Below are positions 44,735-53,797 of a DNA stretch of 64,000 bases, in pieces. Source of the stretch: CAYVOV01 sp964453525. Lineage in GTDB: Bacteria; Chloroflexota; Dehalococcoidia; Dehalococcoidales; UBA2162. The notes below the pieces were generated by a model. It had not been told where the DNA came from. It saw only the letters and a list, made by a program, of their open reading frames with translations, and searched no databases. The stretch covers positions 124,001 through 188,000 of the forward strand of contig CAYVOV010000001.1 in assembly GCA_964453525.1 (NCBI GenBank), in the 5' to 3' direction. Within the stretch, counting starts at the first letter, position 1; each line of letters opens with the position of its first letter. The translations under genes and the position numbers were made by a program.

Positions 44735-45952
44735 CTAAATTACTTCCTGGTCTTTGAGACTGCTGATATCGTCCCAGGAATAGCCTAGCTCCAGCAGGAC
44801 TTCTTCGGTATGCTGTCCAAGCTGGGGTGCCGGCAGCCGTAGGTCCAGCGGGGTAGCGCTGAAGTTCCAGGGGAAGCCCACCGTCTTTATATGCCCGTAA
44901 GAAGGGTGCTTGTATTCTACAATATATTCGTTTTCAATTACTTGCGGGTCGGAAAGTAAATCGGAGATAGTCTGAGTACGGGTGCAGATAAGCTTGTTTT
45001 CCCTCAGTATCCTTACCCACTCATCCTGTGATTTACTGGCGAAGATACCATCCAGTATCCGGATAAGAGCTTCCGAATTCTGCTCCTGGCCCCTTGCCTT
45101 AATGTCGCAGAACCTCGGGTCATCTTCCAACTCTTCAATACCCAGAGTTTTGCAGAAAGCAGACCAGTACCTGTCGGCAGCAAGCATCGACAGAGCAATC
45201 CACTTTTCGTCTCCGCATCGATAGAAATTCCATAGCGGGTTGCCCATTTGCGTTCGTTTCCGTCTCGGCATCTCCAGACCGCCCTGGACAAAGCTATTAA
45301 CAGGAAGTCTCTCCAGACCGGCTACCATACTTCCTAGCAGTGATACATCAATTCTCTGACCACCTCCCTTCCGTTCTCGTGCCACCAGCGCCGCCAGAAT
45401 GGCTTGAGATAGCATTATCCCGGTGGTGGTATCGGCGAATCCGGAAACGAAAATGGCCGGTGGGTCATCGGCCTCACCAACCTGATAAGCCATGCCGGAG
45501 CGGGCTATGGCCGCCATATCCATTCCCTGGTCTCCACTATCCGGTCCTTTCAAGCCCCAGGGGCTGGAATATGCGTAGATAATTTTCGGATTGTGTTTGA
45601 GCAGTGTCTCGTAGTCTACTTTTAATTGCTCGGCGACGCCCTTCCGCCAGTTATTGAGGACAACATCGGCAGTGCCGACCAGGCGGTAGAATATCTCCCG
45701 GCCGGGCTCTTTAGTCAGGTTAAGAGTGATGCCCCGCTTGTTGCGGTTCCAAACTTCAAAGTGACTGCCTCCGGTCTTAATCCGGCTTGCCGCCCCGGCG
45801 AAATCATCAATGCCCCGTCCCATTTCACCGGTGACCGGAGGCTCCACCTTAATTACATCAGCTCCAAGGTCACCGAGCAGCACGCCGGCAGTGGGACCCA
45901 CCTGCATCACTCCGCAGTCTATTACCCTTATTCCGTCCAACGGTCCAGACAT
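44735..45952 (-). CDS. CaiB/BaiF (family III) CoA-transferase
   Basis: The 405-residue protein has the family III start (GIRVIDCGVMQVGPTAGVLL, GADVIKVEPP), the VWNRNKRGITLNL segment and the catalytic Asp145 in QGMDMAAIARSG. It moves CoA between carboxylic acids without external energy. It lies 7 bp after the MmgE/PrpD gene and so likely makes or uses the CoA ester of that protein's acid product. Confidence 0.94.
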   Translation of the reverse strand: MSGPLDGIRVIDCGVMQVGPTAGVLLGDLGADVIKVEPPVTGEMGRGIDDFAGAASRIKTGGSHFEVWNRNKRGITLNLTKEPGREIFYRLVGTADVVLNNWRKGVAEQLKVDYETLLKHNPKIIYAYSSPWGLKGPDSGDQGMDMAAIARSGMAYQVGEADDPPAIFVSGFADTTTGIMLSQAILAALVARERKGGGQRIDVSLLGSMVAGLERLPVNSFVQGGLEMPRRKRTQMGNPLWNFYRCGDEKWIALSMLAADRYWSAFCKTLGIEELEDDPRFCDIKARGQEQNSEALIRILDGIFASKSQDEWVRILRENKLICTRTQTISDLLSDPQVIENEYIVEYKHPSYGHIKTVGFPWNFSATPLDLRLPAPQLGQHTEEVLLELGYSWDDISSLKDQEVI

Positions 45953-45959
45953 TTACGAG

Positions 45960-47372
45960 TTACCTCTTTACTGCCAGTTCGGTTATTTTATTTACGTTAT
46001 CCACGTCCTCCAGCCTGTCCAGTAATTCCAGGAGTTTCTCGGCGTTCCTGGTGCTTACTATTCCTGAAAACTCTACCTGGTTCATGAATTTGTCTTTCAG
46101 CGTGTCCAGGGATAGTGGATTGGGAAGCTCTCCCGTGGCGGCGCGAACATACTCGGTGAGTACCCGCCCATCCTTCATTATTACTTCCAGTTCAACACCT
46201 TCGGGTTTATCCGAGTCGCCCAGTTCCACCTTTTCAATAAGAGCCTGAAGTCTGGGGTCGCGGATAGATTCTTCGGTGTAGTCTTTACCTGTTGCGCTCC
46301 TTCTGTACAGTGCGCTGGCGGTGGAGAATTTATAGCTGAAGAGGGCGTCGCCAGTCGGGTAATCTCCCACCTTGTACGGTCTCATGTAGTGACCGTATTT
46401 AGCCGGCACCGATAGGTGCAGGACGACCTTCTCTATGTCATCGGTATTAATGTCGTATTTTCCGGTGAGGTTCAGAGCCGCATCGATTGGTATGTGAGTC
46501 GGCCTGCCGCCGGGATAGGGTTTAAAAATAACCTCGACATAGAATTTCTTGCCTAGGTCTTTGGTGAGGATTTCAGGGTGCTCGCACTGCCGGGCAAAGA
46601 AACCGCCACGTTCATTGAAGAGCGGGTCGATGGCTCCCGTCCATCCTCCTTTAGCCAGCTCCGCGGTGACAATGCCGTTTCTGGCGGCCGTGCCCTGCTC
46701 TATCTTGAAAGTGGGCGCACCGTCCCAGATACCGCCGCCGAATCCGCCTGCCCTGCCGGCAAGTCCAAAAGCGTTCTCCATCTGGTGCTGGGCCAGGCCA
46801 AGCAATCGTCCGGCGATGGCAGTTGCGGCAAAAGTGGTGGTGGGGACCATCGCCCCGAACATTGGTGTAGTTGGCCGTCCCAGGCGGTTTTCCATATTGG
46901 CGTTCCAGGGATGCACATTCACCGCCGATAGCCGTGCCGCCAGGTCGTCGCCCAGCACACTGGCGGTGATAAGCTCTTTACCGCTTATACCCTTGCTTTC
47001 CCCCAGAGCGAGGGCTGTCAGGACTGTTGTCTCGCTGGTGTGAGATGGATAGCGCCTGTCTTCAACGATAACAACCAGCGTGCCCCAGTCGAAGGAACGG
47101 CACATCGTGCAGTTTATAAAAGCCACATCATGGACAGTCCCCTTGATGCCGTGGCCCAGGATGGTGGCTTGCTTTTTGCCACCCCAGCCCTCGACCATTT
47201 TGACAAGCTGTACGATATCAGGCAGGGTGGCGCCGCCTATGGCGTTACCAATCATGTCCAGAATGCGTTTCTTCGTATTGTCCACCGTTTCCCGGTCGAT
47301 ATCCTCGAAGCGAGCATTCAGGATATTTGCTGATATCACCTCGATAATTGCGGCTCCGTTGACATCCGTCAT
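45960..47372 (-). CDS. MmgE/PrpD-family dehydratase/decarboxylase-like protein 1
   Basis: The 470-residue protein matches MmgE/PrpD (2-methylcitrate dehydratase, cis-aconitate decarboxylase). An N-terminal helical domain carries IGGATLPDIV and INCTMCRSFDWG, FAATAIAGRLLGL lies in the middle, and PYPGGRPTHIPIDAAL lies near 290. It would remove water or CO2 from an acid. It is about 45% like the protein at 62542-63963 by eye, with the same domain order, so the window has two paralogues. The CaiB gene follows immediately and an enolase-superfamily gene precedes it on the same strand. Confidence 0.92.
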   Translation of the reverse strand: MTDVNGAAIIEVISANILNARFEDIDRETVDNTKKRILDMIGNAIGGATLPDIVQLVKMVEGWGGKKQATILGHGIKGTVHDVAFINCTMCRSFDWGTLVVIVEDRRYPSHTSETTVLTALALGESKGISGKELITASVLGDDLAARLSAVNVHPWNANMENRLGRPTTPMFGAMVPTTTFAATAIAGRLLGLAQHQMENAFGLAGRAGGFGGGIWDGAPTFKIEQGTAARNGIVTAELAKGGWTGAIDPLFNERGGFFARQCEHPEILTKDLGKKFYVEVIFKPYPGGRPTHIPIDAALNLTGKYDINTDDIEKVVLHLSVPAKYGHYMRPYKVGDYPTGDALFSYKFSTASALYRRSATGKDYTEESIRDPRLQALIEKVELGDSDKPEGVELEVIMKDGRVLTEYVRAATGELPNPLSLDTLKDKFMNQVEFSGIVSTRNAEKLLELLDRLEDVDNVNKITELAVKR

Positions 47373-47426
47373 GTTCCAACCTCCTTTTGGAGAATCATTT
47401 TGGTTGGTACTTTATATGGCAGTCGT

Positions 47427-48563
47427 CTATTCCAGAACCAGCGGGCTCATACCCCGGGTTATGCGTTTTGGGATGATTTCTTCGTTCAATTCCAGACCCA
47501 GGCCCGGACCATCCGGCGGGTAGAAATAACCGTCCTTGTATACGGGCGGATTTTTCGCCAGGTCATCGGTTATCGGCGGATTGGTTGTATCCCACTGGTT
47601 ATGAAGCAGTGGAGGTCCCAGGTTGGCGTGCGGGAACTTGCTCATCCAGGGGTCGGCGGCAAGAAAGTGGGCCTGAGCGGCAGCCTCATAGCCGGAGCCT
47701 ACCATCGAACCGCAGGAAATCGCTAGGTTAGCCGCCTTGGCGATAGCTGTCCATTGAAGTGACTTGTAAATCCCGCCTGACCAGACTACCTTAATGCAGA
47801 CGCCGTCGCAGGCGTCCTTCTTTATGCATTCCAGCAGGCCCGGAATCTCTATGGCTGATTCATGCGCCCACACCGGAGTGTGTAGTTTCTTCTGGAGACG
47901 GGCCAGGCCGTCCACATCCCACCTCGGTATCGGCTGTTCAACCTTGTAAAGGTTAAACTCTTCCAGCCTCATACAGAGGTCAAGAGCCGTGGAATAGTCC
48001 AGGCCGCCGTTGGCATCGACTCCCAGATAAACATCATCACCGACGGCTTCTCTAAGCGCTTTCAGATTTGCCACGTCATCAAAGATAGTTTCGTTCCCCC
48101 ACCCCGGTCCCACCTTGCAGACTATATTGGTGATACCGGCCGCGACAATCTTTTCAACCTGTATCGCTTTCTCTTTGGGTGTCCCGTGCGACATCATCAC
48201 GCTGATACCGAGTTTCTCAACGGCTTTTCCTCCCAGGAGCTGATAGACCGGCATATTCAGTGCTTTGCCCACGATATCGTAGAGGGCGAAGTCGACCGTG
48301 CCCATTGCGGCAAGATTGACACCGCCGAATCCTCTCGAGAGCTGGTTAATGATTACCCCGATATTCATCGGGTCTGCTCCGAGGAGTACCGGCGCCCAGG
48401 ACTTGATGGAAAGCATAACGGCATCCTGATTGCCGGTGCCGCCGTCTGCTGCTCCGATGATTCCCTCATCGGTATGCAGTTTTACCAGGACAACATTGGA
48501 CTCTCTACCGCCATCCTTGCGGGGCAGAGTGCAGGGTATGGCTTCTATCTTGGTTATCTTCAT
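47427..48563 (-). CDS. Enolase-superfamily (mandelate racemase-like) protein 2
   Basis: The 378-residue protein has the capping domain (MKITKIEAIPCTLPRKDGGR) and the barrel motifs IVCKVGPGWGN, YLGVDANGGLDY, KVEQPIPRWD and DGVCIKVVWSGG. Asp in VDAN and Glu in VEQP are likely Mg ligands. The second Lys of the usual K-x-K pair is replaced by Gly (CKVGPG), which suggests a different base. It starts the three-gene minus-strand set (enolase-type, MmgE/PrpD, CaiB), so it may make the acid that the later proteins process. The GGAGG ribosome site is good. Confidence 0.9.
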   Translation of the reverse strand: MKITKIEAIPCTLPRKDGGRESNVVLVKLHTDEGIIGAADGGTGNQDAVMLSIKSWAPVLLGADPMNIGVIINQLSRGFGGVNLAAMGTVDFALYDIVGKALNMPVYQLLGGKAVEKLGISVMMSHGTPKEKAIQVEKIVAAGITNIVCKVGPGWGNETIFDDVANLKALREAVGDDVYLGVDANGGLDYSTALDLCMRLEEFNLYKVEQPIPRWDVDGLARLQKKLHTPVWAHESAIEIPGLLECIKKDACDGVCIKVVWSGGIYKSLQWTAIAKAANLAISCGSMVGSGYEAAAQAHFLAADPWMSKFPHANLGPPLLHNQWDTTNPPITDDLAKNPPVYKDGYFYPPDGPGLGLELNEEIIPKRITRGMSPLVLE

Positions 48564-48771
48564 TTGTTTTTTCCCTCCAGGTTACTGGTACCCGGTTTTT
48601 GAATTAGGGCAATTATACACCCATTATTATCCTTCAACAATGCATGTCAGGAAATGATGACCGTTATCCGTTTACAAACCGGATTGGCGATGATGATTTT
48701 TTCTGAAAAATGAGTGGTAACGACCGGGTGTTTAACAGAATGGGAGACACTGCTATACTTGGGGAAAGGGC

Positions 48772-48990
48772 TTGAAGAAGTATCCTGACGGAGAAAAGTA
48801 CTGCGTAGAAATAGGAGGCCGGGTAAGAAACCGGAGGGGTGAGAGCTCCATGCCGCCGAATACATCGATAATTATTCTTCCTTCAAAGAAACATAGCCCG
48901 GCAGTTTATCCGAAACCCTCACCGGAGCTTGTCACAGAAGTCAGACAGGAGAGGCCGCTGAAGGAATTAAAAGCTGAAGGGCTAATTTAG
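48772..48990 (+). CDS. Small unknown protein, 72 residues
   Basis: The open frame starts with TTG at 48772 (MKKYPDGEKYCVEIGGRVRN) after GGGAAAGGG and ends 13 bp before the DapA-like gene. Codon use looks coding. A later ATG at 48850 (MPPNTSIIILPSKKHSP) has GGAGGGG about twelve bases upstream and would give 47 residues. No family is recognised. Its position suggests co-transcription with the DapA-like pair. Confidence 0.5.
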   Translation: MKKYPDGEKYCVEIGGRVRNRRGESSMPPNTSIIILPSKKHSPAVYPKPSPELVTEVRQERPLKELKAEGLI

Positions 48991-49003
48991 AAAGGAGACT
49001 GAC

Positions 49004-50053
49004 GTGGAATTCGGAAAAGCTGAAGCAAAGGAATGGGCTAAGGAGAATATGAGAGGGCTGGAGGCGGTAATTTTTCCGTCCTTTACACCGGATTTACAGG
49101 ACTTGGACGAGGAAGGCATCAGGTATGACGTGCAACATCTCGCCGACAACGGTTTCGCGTCCGCACTTTGTGCCTCCGAAGTTTGCGGAATGACCTTCGA
49201 AGAACGGAAGAAATTTATTGATATTGTATGTGATGAGGCTAAGGGAAAGATACATACGTCGATAACCGCGCTGCATGATACCGTAGAGCAGGACATCGAG
49301 ATGCTCCAGTATTATGAAAAGGTCGGTGGGTCCATTGTCATGCTCGGCCACCCTCTCCAGTATTATCCGAGGTCAGGCGAGGAAATATACCGGATGTATA
49401 GATATGTCTGCGAGTCAACTAACCTGGCAGTAGTGTTTTATCCAGCACGCTTAAAAATGAAGAGTTTACACAATAGTTACTGGCCGATGCAACTCCTTCC
49501 CCGGATCGCCGATATACCAAATGTCGTGGCGTTGAAAATTGGAGGGGGTAGTTCAGTTGCATTTACTGCTCAGTGTTTTCACCTCGTAGGTGACAGATTA
49601 CTCGTCAACGACCCTATCCCGGAAAGATGGTTCCTGACGATCCCAAAATGCGGGCAGCAGTGGGCGGGCGCCTCGCCTTTTTATATGTTCCAGACCCCCG
49701 AGAATCCCCGAATGGTTAGTATGTTTAATCTACTTTTGGGAGGCGAGATAGATAAGGCGATGGTTATTTACTGGGAAATGGAGCCAATTAATGAAGCTTC
49801 GATAGGTATGGCTTCAGTCTCCTACTTCGATACCGGGATAATCTACGCCACGATGGATAAGTATTATCACTGGTGCAATGGCGGCAATGGTGGTATGTTG
49901 AGGCAGCCTGTCCCCAGACTGCATGACTATCATAAAACAAGGATACGGACATCATTAATAGCCGGGGGAATGACTCCGCGTGAAGCTCCTGAAGAGGAGT
50001 TCTATGTAGGTAGGATAAGTTACGCCAAAGGCGCCAGGTTAAGGGAGTACTAG
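49004..50053 (+). CDS. Dihydrodipicolinate synthase (DapA)-family aldolase/lyase 1
   Basis: The 349-residue protein starts with GTG after GGAG. It has the DapA TIM-barrel pattern: PSFTPDLQDLDEEGIRYDVQ at the start and the Schiff-base Lys178 in NVVALKIGG. Tyr in VVFYPARL sits near the place of the DapA Tyr133. The family includes lyases and dehydratases for 2-keto acids; here pyruvate or another ketoacid may be bound. The next gene is a paralogue with the same start and end (EEEFYVGRISYAKGARLREY), which points to tandem duplication. Confidence 0.9.
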   Translation: MEFGKAEAKEWAKENMRGLEAVIFPSFTPDLQDLDEEGIRYDVQHLADNGFASALCASEVCGMTFEERKKFIDIVCDEAKGKIHTSITALHDTVEQDIEMLQYYEKVGGSIVMLGHPLQYYPRSGEEIYRMYRYVCESTNLAVVFYPARLKMKSLHNSYWPMQLLPRIADIPNVVALKIGGGSSVAFTAQCFHLVGDRLLVNDPIPERWFLTIPKCGQQWAGASPFYMFQTPENPRMVSMFNLLLGGEIDKAMVIYWEMEPINEASIGMASVSYFDTGIIYATMDKYYHWCNGGNGGMLRQPVPRLHDYHKTRIRTSLIAGGMTPREAPEEEFYVGRISYAKGARLREY

Positions 50054-50137
50054 GATTCATTGAAATAAAGAAACTATTCGGTAGCTAATAACCACGGATG
50101 TTGCTGAAAAAAAGTACTGTCAAAGGGGGAATCGAGA

Positions 50138-51169
50138 ATGGAATTTACAAAATCGGAAGCAAAGCAATGGGCCAGAAAGCACTATAAAGGATTAAATGGC
50201 AACGTAAGCCCCTCTTTTACTCCGGACCTGGAGCAACTGGATGAAGAAGGTATCCGGCATGATGTTAGGCTTAACATCAGCAGAGGTATGTTCAGCGTCT
50301 TTTGTCAGACGGAAGTCTGCGCCATGACCTTAGAAGAGCGCAAGAGATTCGTGGAGATAGTCTGTGATGAGGCCAAAGGCAAGGTTTTGGTCTCGATGTT
50401 TACAGGCATCGATACAATTGAAAAAGACATTGAATTGCTCAAGCACTTTGAGAAGGTAGGCGGCACACATACACTACTGGGTTGGCCTGGAATGTTTTAC
50501 GCGAAATCGGAGGAAGATATTTACCGCGTAACCAAAAAAGTATGCGATGCTACCAACGTGTGCATAGACCTCTGGCCCAAGCCCAAGTTCGACTTCGTCC
50601 GGTTTCACCCGAGCCATTTCAACCCACAGCTAATAGAAAGAATAACCGACATACCCAATGTGGTTGCCATAAAGGCATACATAAGCGATGGACTCGGCAA
50701 ATGGGCCGAGGTTCAACACCGCGCTGGCGATAAGATATTGCTTCAATCCGCCGAGATAGAAGAGTGGCCCATAACCGTGGCTAAATACAAGCAGCAATGG
50801 GCGGGACCGGCCGATTACATCATATTCGACCAGACCTCCAATAATCCCCGCATTGTAATGATGTTCAACCTGTTCTTGGAAGGGGAGTTCCTCAAGGCCA
50901 TGGATTTATATTGGGAGCTTGCCCCGATAACAATAGGCGCTCGAAACGCCATGTTTCAATCAGGTATGATGGGTGTGAAATACATGCAGTGGTTAACCGG
51001 CGGCAATGGTGGCATGTACCGGCAGCCAGCCATACCAATATTTCAACACCAAAAAGACGCGATGAGGGCAGGTCTCAAAGCTGCCGGTGTGAACCCGCGC
51101 GAACCTGAAGAGGAGTTCTATGTAGGCAGGGTCAACTATGCCAGAGGTGCCAGGCTGAAAGAGTGCTAG
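50138..51169 (+). CDS. Dihydrodipicolinate synthase (DapA)-family aldolase/lyase 2
   Basis: The 343-residue paralogue of the previous protein shares SFTPDLEQLDEEGIRHDVR and the C-terminal FYVGRVNYARGARL. The Schiff-base Lys is kept in NVVAIKAYISD. At the Tyr position of VVFYPARL it has IDLWPKPK, so the helper residue is changed and the two may act on different substrates or as a heteromer. AAGGGGG precedes the ATG. The glycyl radical enzyme follows 127 bp later. Confidence 0.9.
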   Translation: MEFTKSEAKQWARKHYKGLNGNVSPSFTPDLEQLDEEGIRHDVRLNISRGMFSVFCQTEVCAMTLEERKRFVEIVCDEAKGKVLVSMFTGIDTIEKDIELLKHFEKVGGTHTLLGWPGMFYAKSEEDIYRVTKKVCDATNVCIDLWPKPKFDFVRFHPSHFNPQLIERITDIPNVVAIKAYISDGLGKWAEVQHRAGDKILLQSAEIEEWPITVAKYKQQWAGPADYIIFDQTSNNPRIVMMFNLFLEGEFLKAMDLYWELAPITIGARNAMFQSGMMGVKYMQWLTGGNGGMYRQPAIPIFQHQKDAMRAGLKAAGVNPREPEEEFYVGRVNYARGARLKEC

Positions 51170-51296
51170 ATACCATATAAAACTGTCAGGTGTTATATGT
51201 ATTGACATATGTAGATGCGGGTGGTAGGTTAGGATTATATGGAAGTGACGAGTAAGCCGGATTGGAGCAGAAGGCGGGCTCTGAAGGAGGCGGGAG

Positions 51297-53789
51297 ATGG
51301 TGATAGAACTTGGTGATAAAAAGGTTGAAGACGTAGGCACCTGGCAGGAGTTCTTTGTCCCTACCTGCTCCGAAAGAGTTCAGAGAGCAAAAAAACGCGC
51401 CATCAGGACACCGGAGGTCTGCCTCGAACGAGCCCGGGCTGAGATGAAGGTTTACCAGCAGTACGGCGATAAACCCAGAATTATCCAGCGGGCACGTGTC
51501 TTCGAGACTTATCTCAGAGAAAAGACAATCTATATCCTTGATGATGAACTCATCATCGGCAATATCACCAGCAAGGTCCGCGGCGCCTCCTTTTCCGGTG
51601 AAATGTCCCGGTATATGGACGAAGAGCTTGATGACCCGGTAAAAGACTTTGAGATTCGCCCCTATGAGAAACTGATAATTCACCCCGAAGAGAGAAAGGA
51701 AATCCGGGAAACGCTTGTCCCCTACTTCAAGGGCAAAACTATCGGCGAATATATACTTTCCATGGCCGATGACGAAATCAAGGAGAAAGCCTATTCGATG
51801 ACCGCCTCCTGCCCGCATATTCCCGGTATTTCCGATTTATCGATTGATAAAGATGTTGGCCACCAGATGGCGAACTATGAGAAGGTGCTACTCAAGGGGC
51901 TGAAGGGCATCAGGGAGGAGGTGGAGTGGTATCTGGCTCAACTTGACCAGCCGTACCAGCACTTCAGCCTGCAGGAGAAGCGTAATTTCTATGAAGCCGT
52001 CCTTATTACCCTTGATGCGGCAATGGCTTACGCCAGGCGCCATGCCGACCTGGCACGTGAAAAGGCGGCAAAAGAAGCCGACCCGAAACGCAGGCAGGAA
52101 CTGGAACGTATTGCCGAAGTCTGCGAGCATGTACCGGCGAATCCCGCCCGTGACTGGTGGGAAGCTCTGCAGTCGGTCTGGATGGTGCATGTCCTTATCC
52201 ACTGTGATGTCTACAACATTGCCAACTCGTTCGGCAGGTTCGACCAGTATATGTATCCCTTCTACAGGAAAACTGTGGAAGAAGATAAGGCGATGAGCCG
52301 TGATGAAGCCCTGGAGCTTCTTGAGAGCTTCTGGATAAAGCCCACCGAGTGGGCGGTGTTGCTTAACTATGATGTCGCCAGCTACCAGCCGGGACAGGGA
52401 CTTAGCCAGACGTTGATGGTCGGCGGACAGACCCGCGACGGTGAAGACGCCAGTAATGAAGTAACCATGCTTTGCATCGAGGCCGAGGAGCAGGTGGGTC
52501 TGCCCCAGCCGGAATTCGCCATGAGAGTTTGGGAAGGGACTCCGGACAAATACCTCAAGAAAGCCGCCGAATGCATTAAAATCGGCCGGGGCAAACCGAA
52601 ATTTATCGGTGATAGAAAAGGCATCCGGATGGCGTCAAAGGCTCTGCCGGAACGGACGCTGGAGGACTGGCGTGAGTTCTCCGTGATGGGATGCACCGAA
52701 CTAACCCTACCTCACATCGTTATGCAGCATAGCTGGGAGGGCGTCTGCATCGTTGCCAAGATACTTGAACTGGTGCTTTACGACGGCCGGTGCTCCCTCT
52801 GCGGCAGGCAGATTGGACCGCCAACCGGCGACCCCAGGACTTTCGAGTCGATGGCGGCGGTAAGGCAGGCATTCCGGAAACAGGTCTTCTACTGGATGAA
52901 GTACATGGCTAAGGGAATAACCGTGGTCAAAAAGGGGCAGGCCGACCGGCTGATGAGCCCGTTCTGCTCCTCACTGATGGAAGGCCCCTTGCAGAAGGGA
53001 CTGGATATTACCGGCGGTGGAGCCTGGCACACCAGCTATGGAGTCTACCTTGCCGGGCTTGCCGATACCGCTGATTCCCTGGCAGTGATTGATAAGCTGA
53101 TTTACCGGGATAAAAAGATTACCTGGAACGATTTGCTTGATGCCCTGAAAAATAACTTCGAAGGCAGTGAGAGCCTGAGGCAGCTCTGTATCAACGGCGT
53201 TCCCAAGTACGGCAACGATATTGATTTTGCCGATGATTGGGCTTGCTGGGTAATGGATACCTGGTATGACAGCGTGGACTGGATTAACACCCAGACTGAA
53301 CTGCTTCCCTATTACGGCGGCAGGTACACCGGCGCTACAATAATCGGGCAGAACAATGTGACCTTCGGTCCGGTGGTGGGCACCCTGCCCAACGGGCGCC
53401 TTCACCCCAGCCCTCTGGCTGACACGATATCCCCTGCCCAGGGCATGGACAGGAACGGACCGACAGCGGTCATTAAATCGGTCGGCAAATTGCCGACACA
53501 TCGGTTTGCCATGGGCGGCGTTATGAACCTGAGGCTGAGCCCTCAGCTTATGGCGACCGACCGTGACCTTGATAACTTTATCTCTTTCCTCAGGACTGTC
53601 GAAGAACTCGGCATATATCACATCCAGTTCAATGTTATCTCAAGTGATACGTTGCGCAAGGCAATGAAAGAGCCGGAAAAGTACCGCGACCTCCTGGTTC
53701 GCGTTGCCAGCTACTGCACTTATTTCAACGAACTCACCGATGAGCAGAAACTGGATATCATTTATCGTACCGAGCAGCAGGGCTGGTAG
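51297..53789 (+). CDS. Glycyl radical enzyme family protein with the radical Gly replaced by Ser
   Basis: The 830-residue protein is of the pyruvate formate-lyase/dehydratase superfamily. The thiyl site is Cys466 in VMGCTELTLPH, of the G-C-x-E type found in dehydratases and lyases such as those for glycerol, choline and hydroxyproline. The C-terminal glycyl-radical signature normally reads R-V-(S/A)-G-Y; here it reads RVASYCTYF, so residue 805 is Ser (codon AGC at 53709-53711). AGC differs from Gly GGC by one base. Without Gly the stable radical should not form, so the protein is inactive, uses another route, or the base is an error. The activase follows 8 bp later and is intact. No microcompartment genes are seen. 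Substrate unknown. Confidence 0.92.
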   Translation: MVIELGDKKVEDVGTWQEFFVPTCSERVQRAKKRAIRTPEVCLERARAEMKVYQQYGDKPRIIQRARVFETYLREKTIYILDDELIIGNITSKVRGASFSGEMSRYMDEELDDPVKDFEIRPYEKLIIHPEERKEIRETLVPYFKGKTIGEYILSMADDEIKEKAYSMTASCPHIPGISDLSIDKDVGHQMANYEKVLLKGLKGIREEVEWYLAQLDQPYQHFSLQEKRNFYEAVLITLDAAMAYARRHADLAREKAAKEADPKRRQELERIAEVCEHVPANPARDWWEALQSVWMVHVLIHCDVYNIANSFGRFDQYMYPFYRKTVEEDKAMSRDEALELLESFWIKPTEWAVLLNYDVASYQPGQGLSQTLMVGGQTRDGEDASNEVTMLCIEAEEQVGLPQPEFAMRVWEGTPDKYLKKAAECIKIGRGKPKFIGDRKGIRMASKALPERTLEDWREFSVMGCTELTLPHIVMQHSWEGVCIVAKILELVLYDGRCSLCGRQIGPPTGDPRTFESMAAVRQAFRKQVFYWMKYMAKGITVVKKGQADRLMSPFCSSLMEGPLQKGLDITGGGAWHTSYGVYLAGLADTADSLAVIDKLIYRDKKITWNDLLDALKNNFEGSESLRQLCINGVPKYGNDIDFADDWACWVMDTWYDSVDWINTQTELLPYYGGRYTGATIIGQNNVTFGPVVGTLPNGRLHPSPLADTISPAQGMDRNGPTAVIKSVGKLPTHRFAMGGVMNLRLSPQLMATDRDLDNFISFLRTVEELGIYHIQFNVISSDTLRKAMKEPEKYRDLLVRVASYCTYFNELTDEQKLDIIYRTEQQGW

Positions 53790-53797
53790 AGGACTCA

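Noticed and set aside
47427..48602. Antisense open frames such as 48186-48602 in the enolase-type gene
   Set aside because: They lie opposite a conserved gene with intact motifs and have no independent support.
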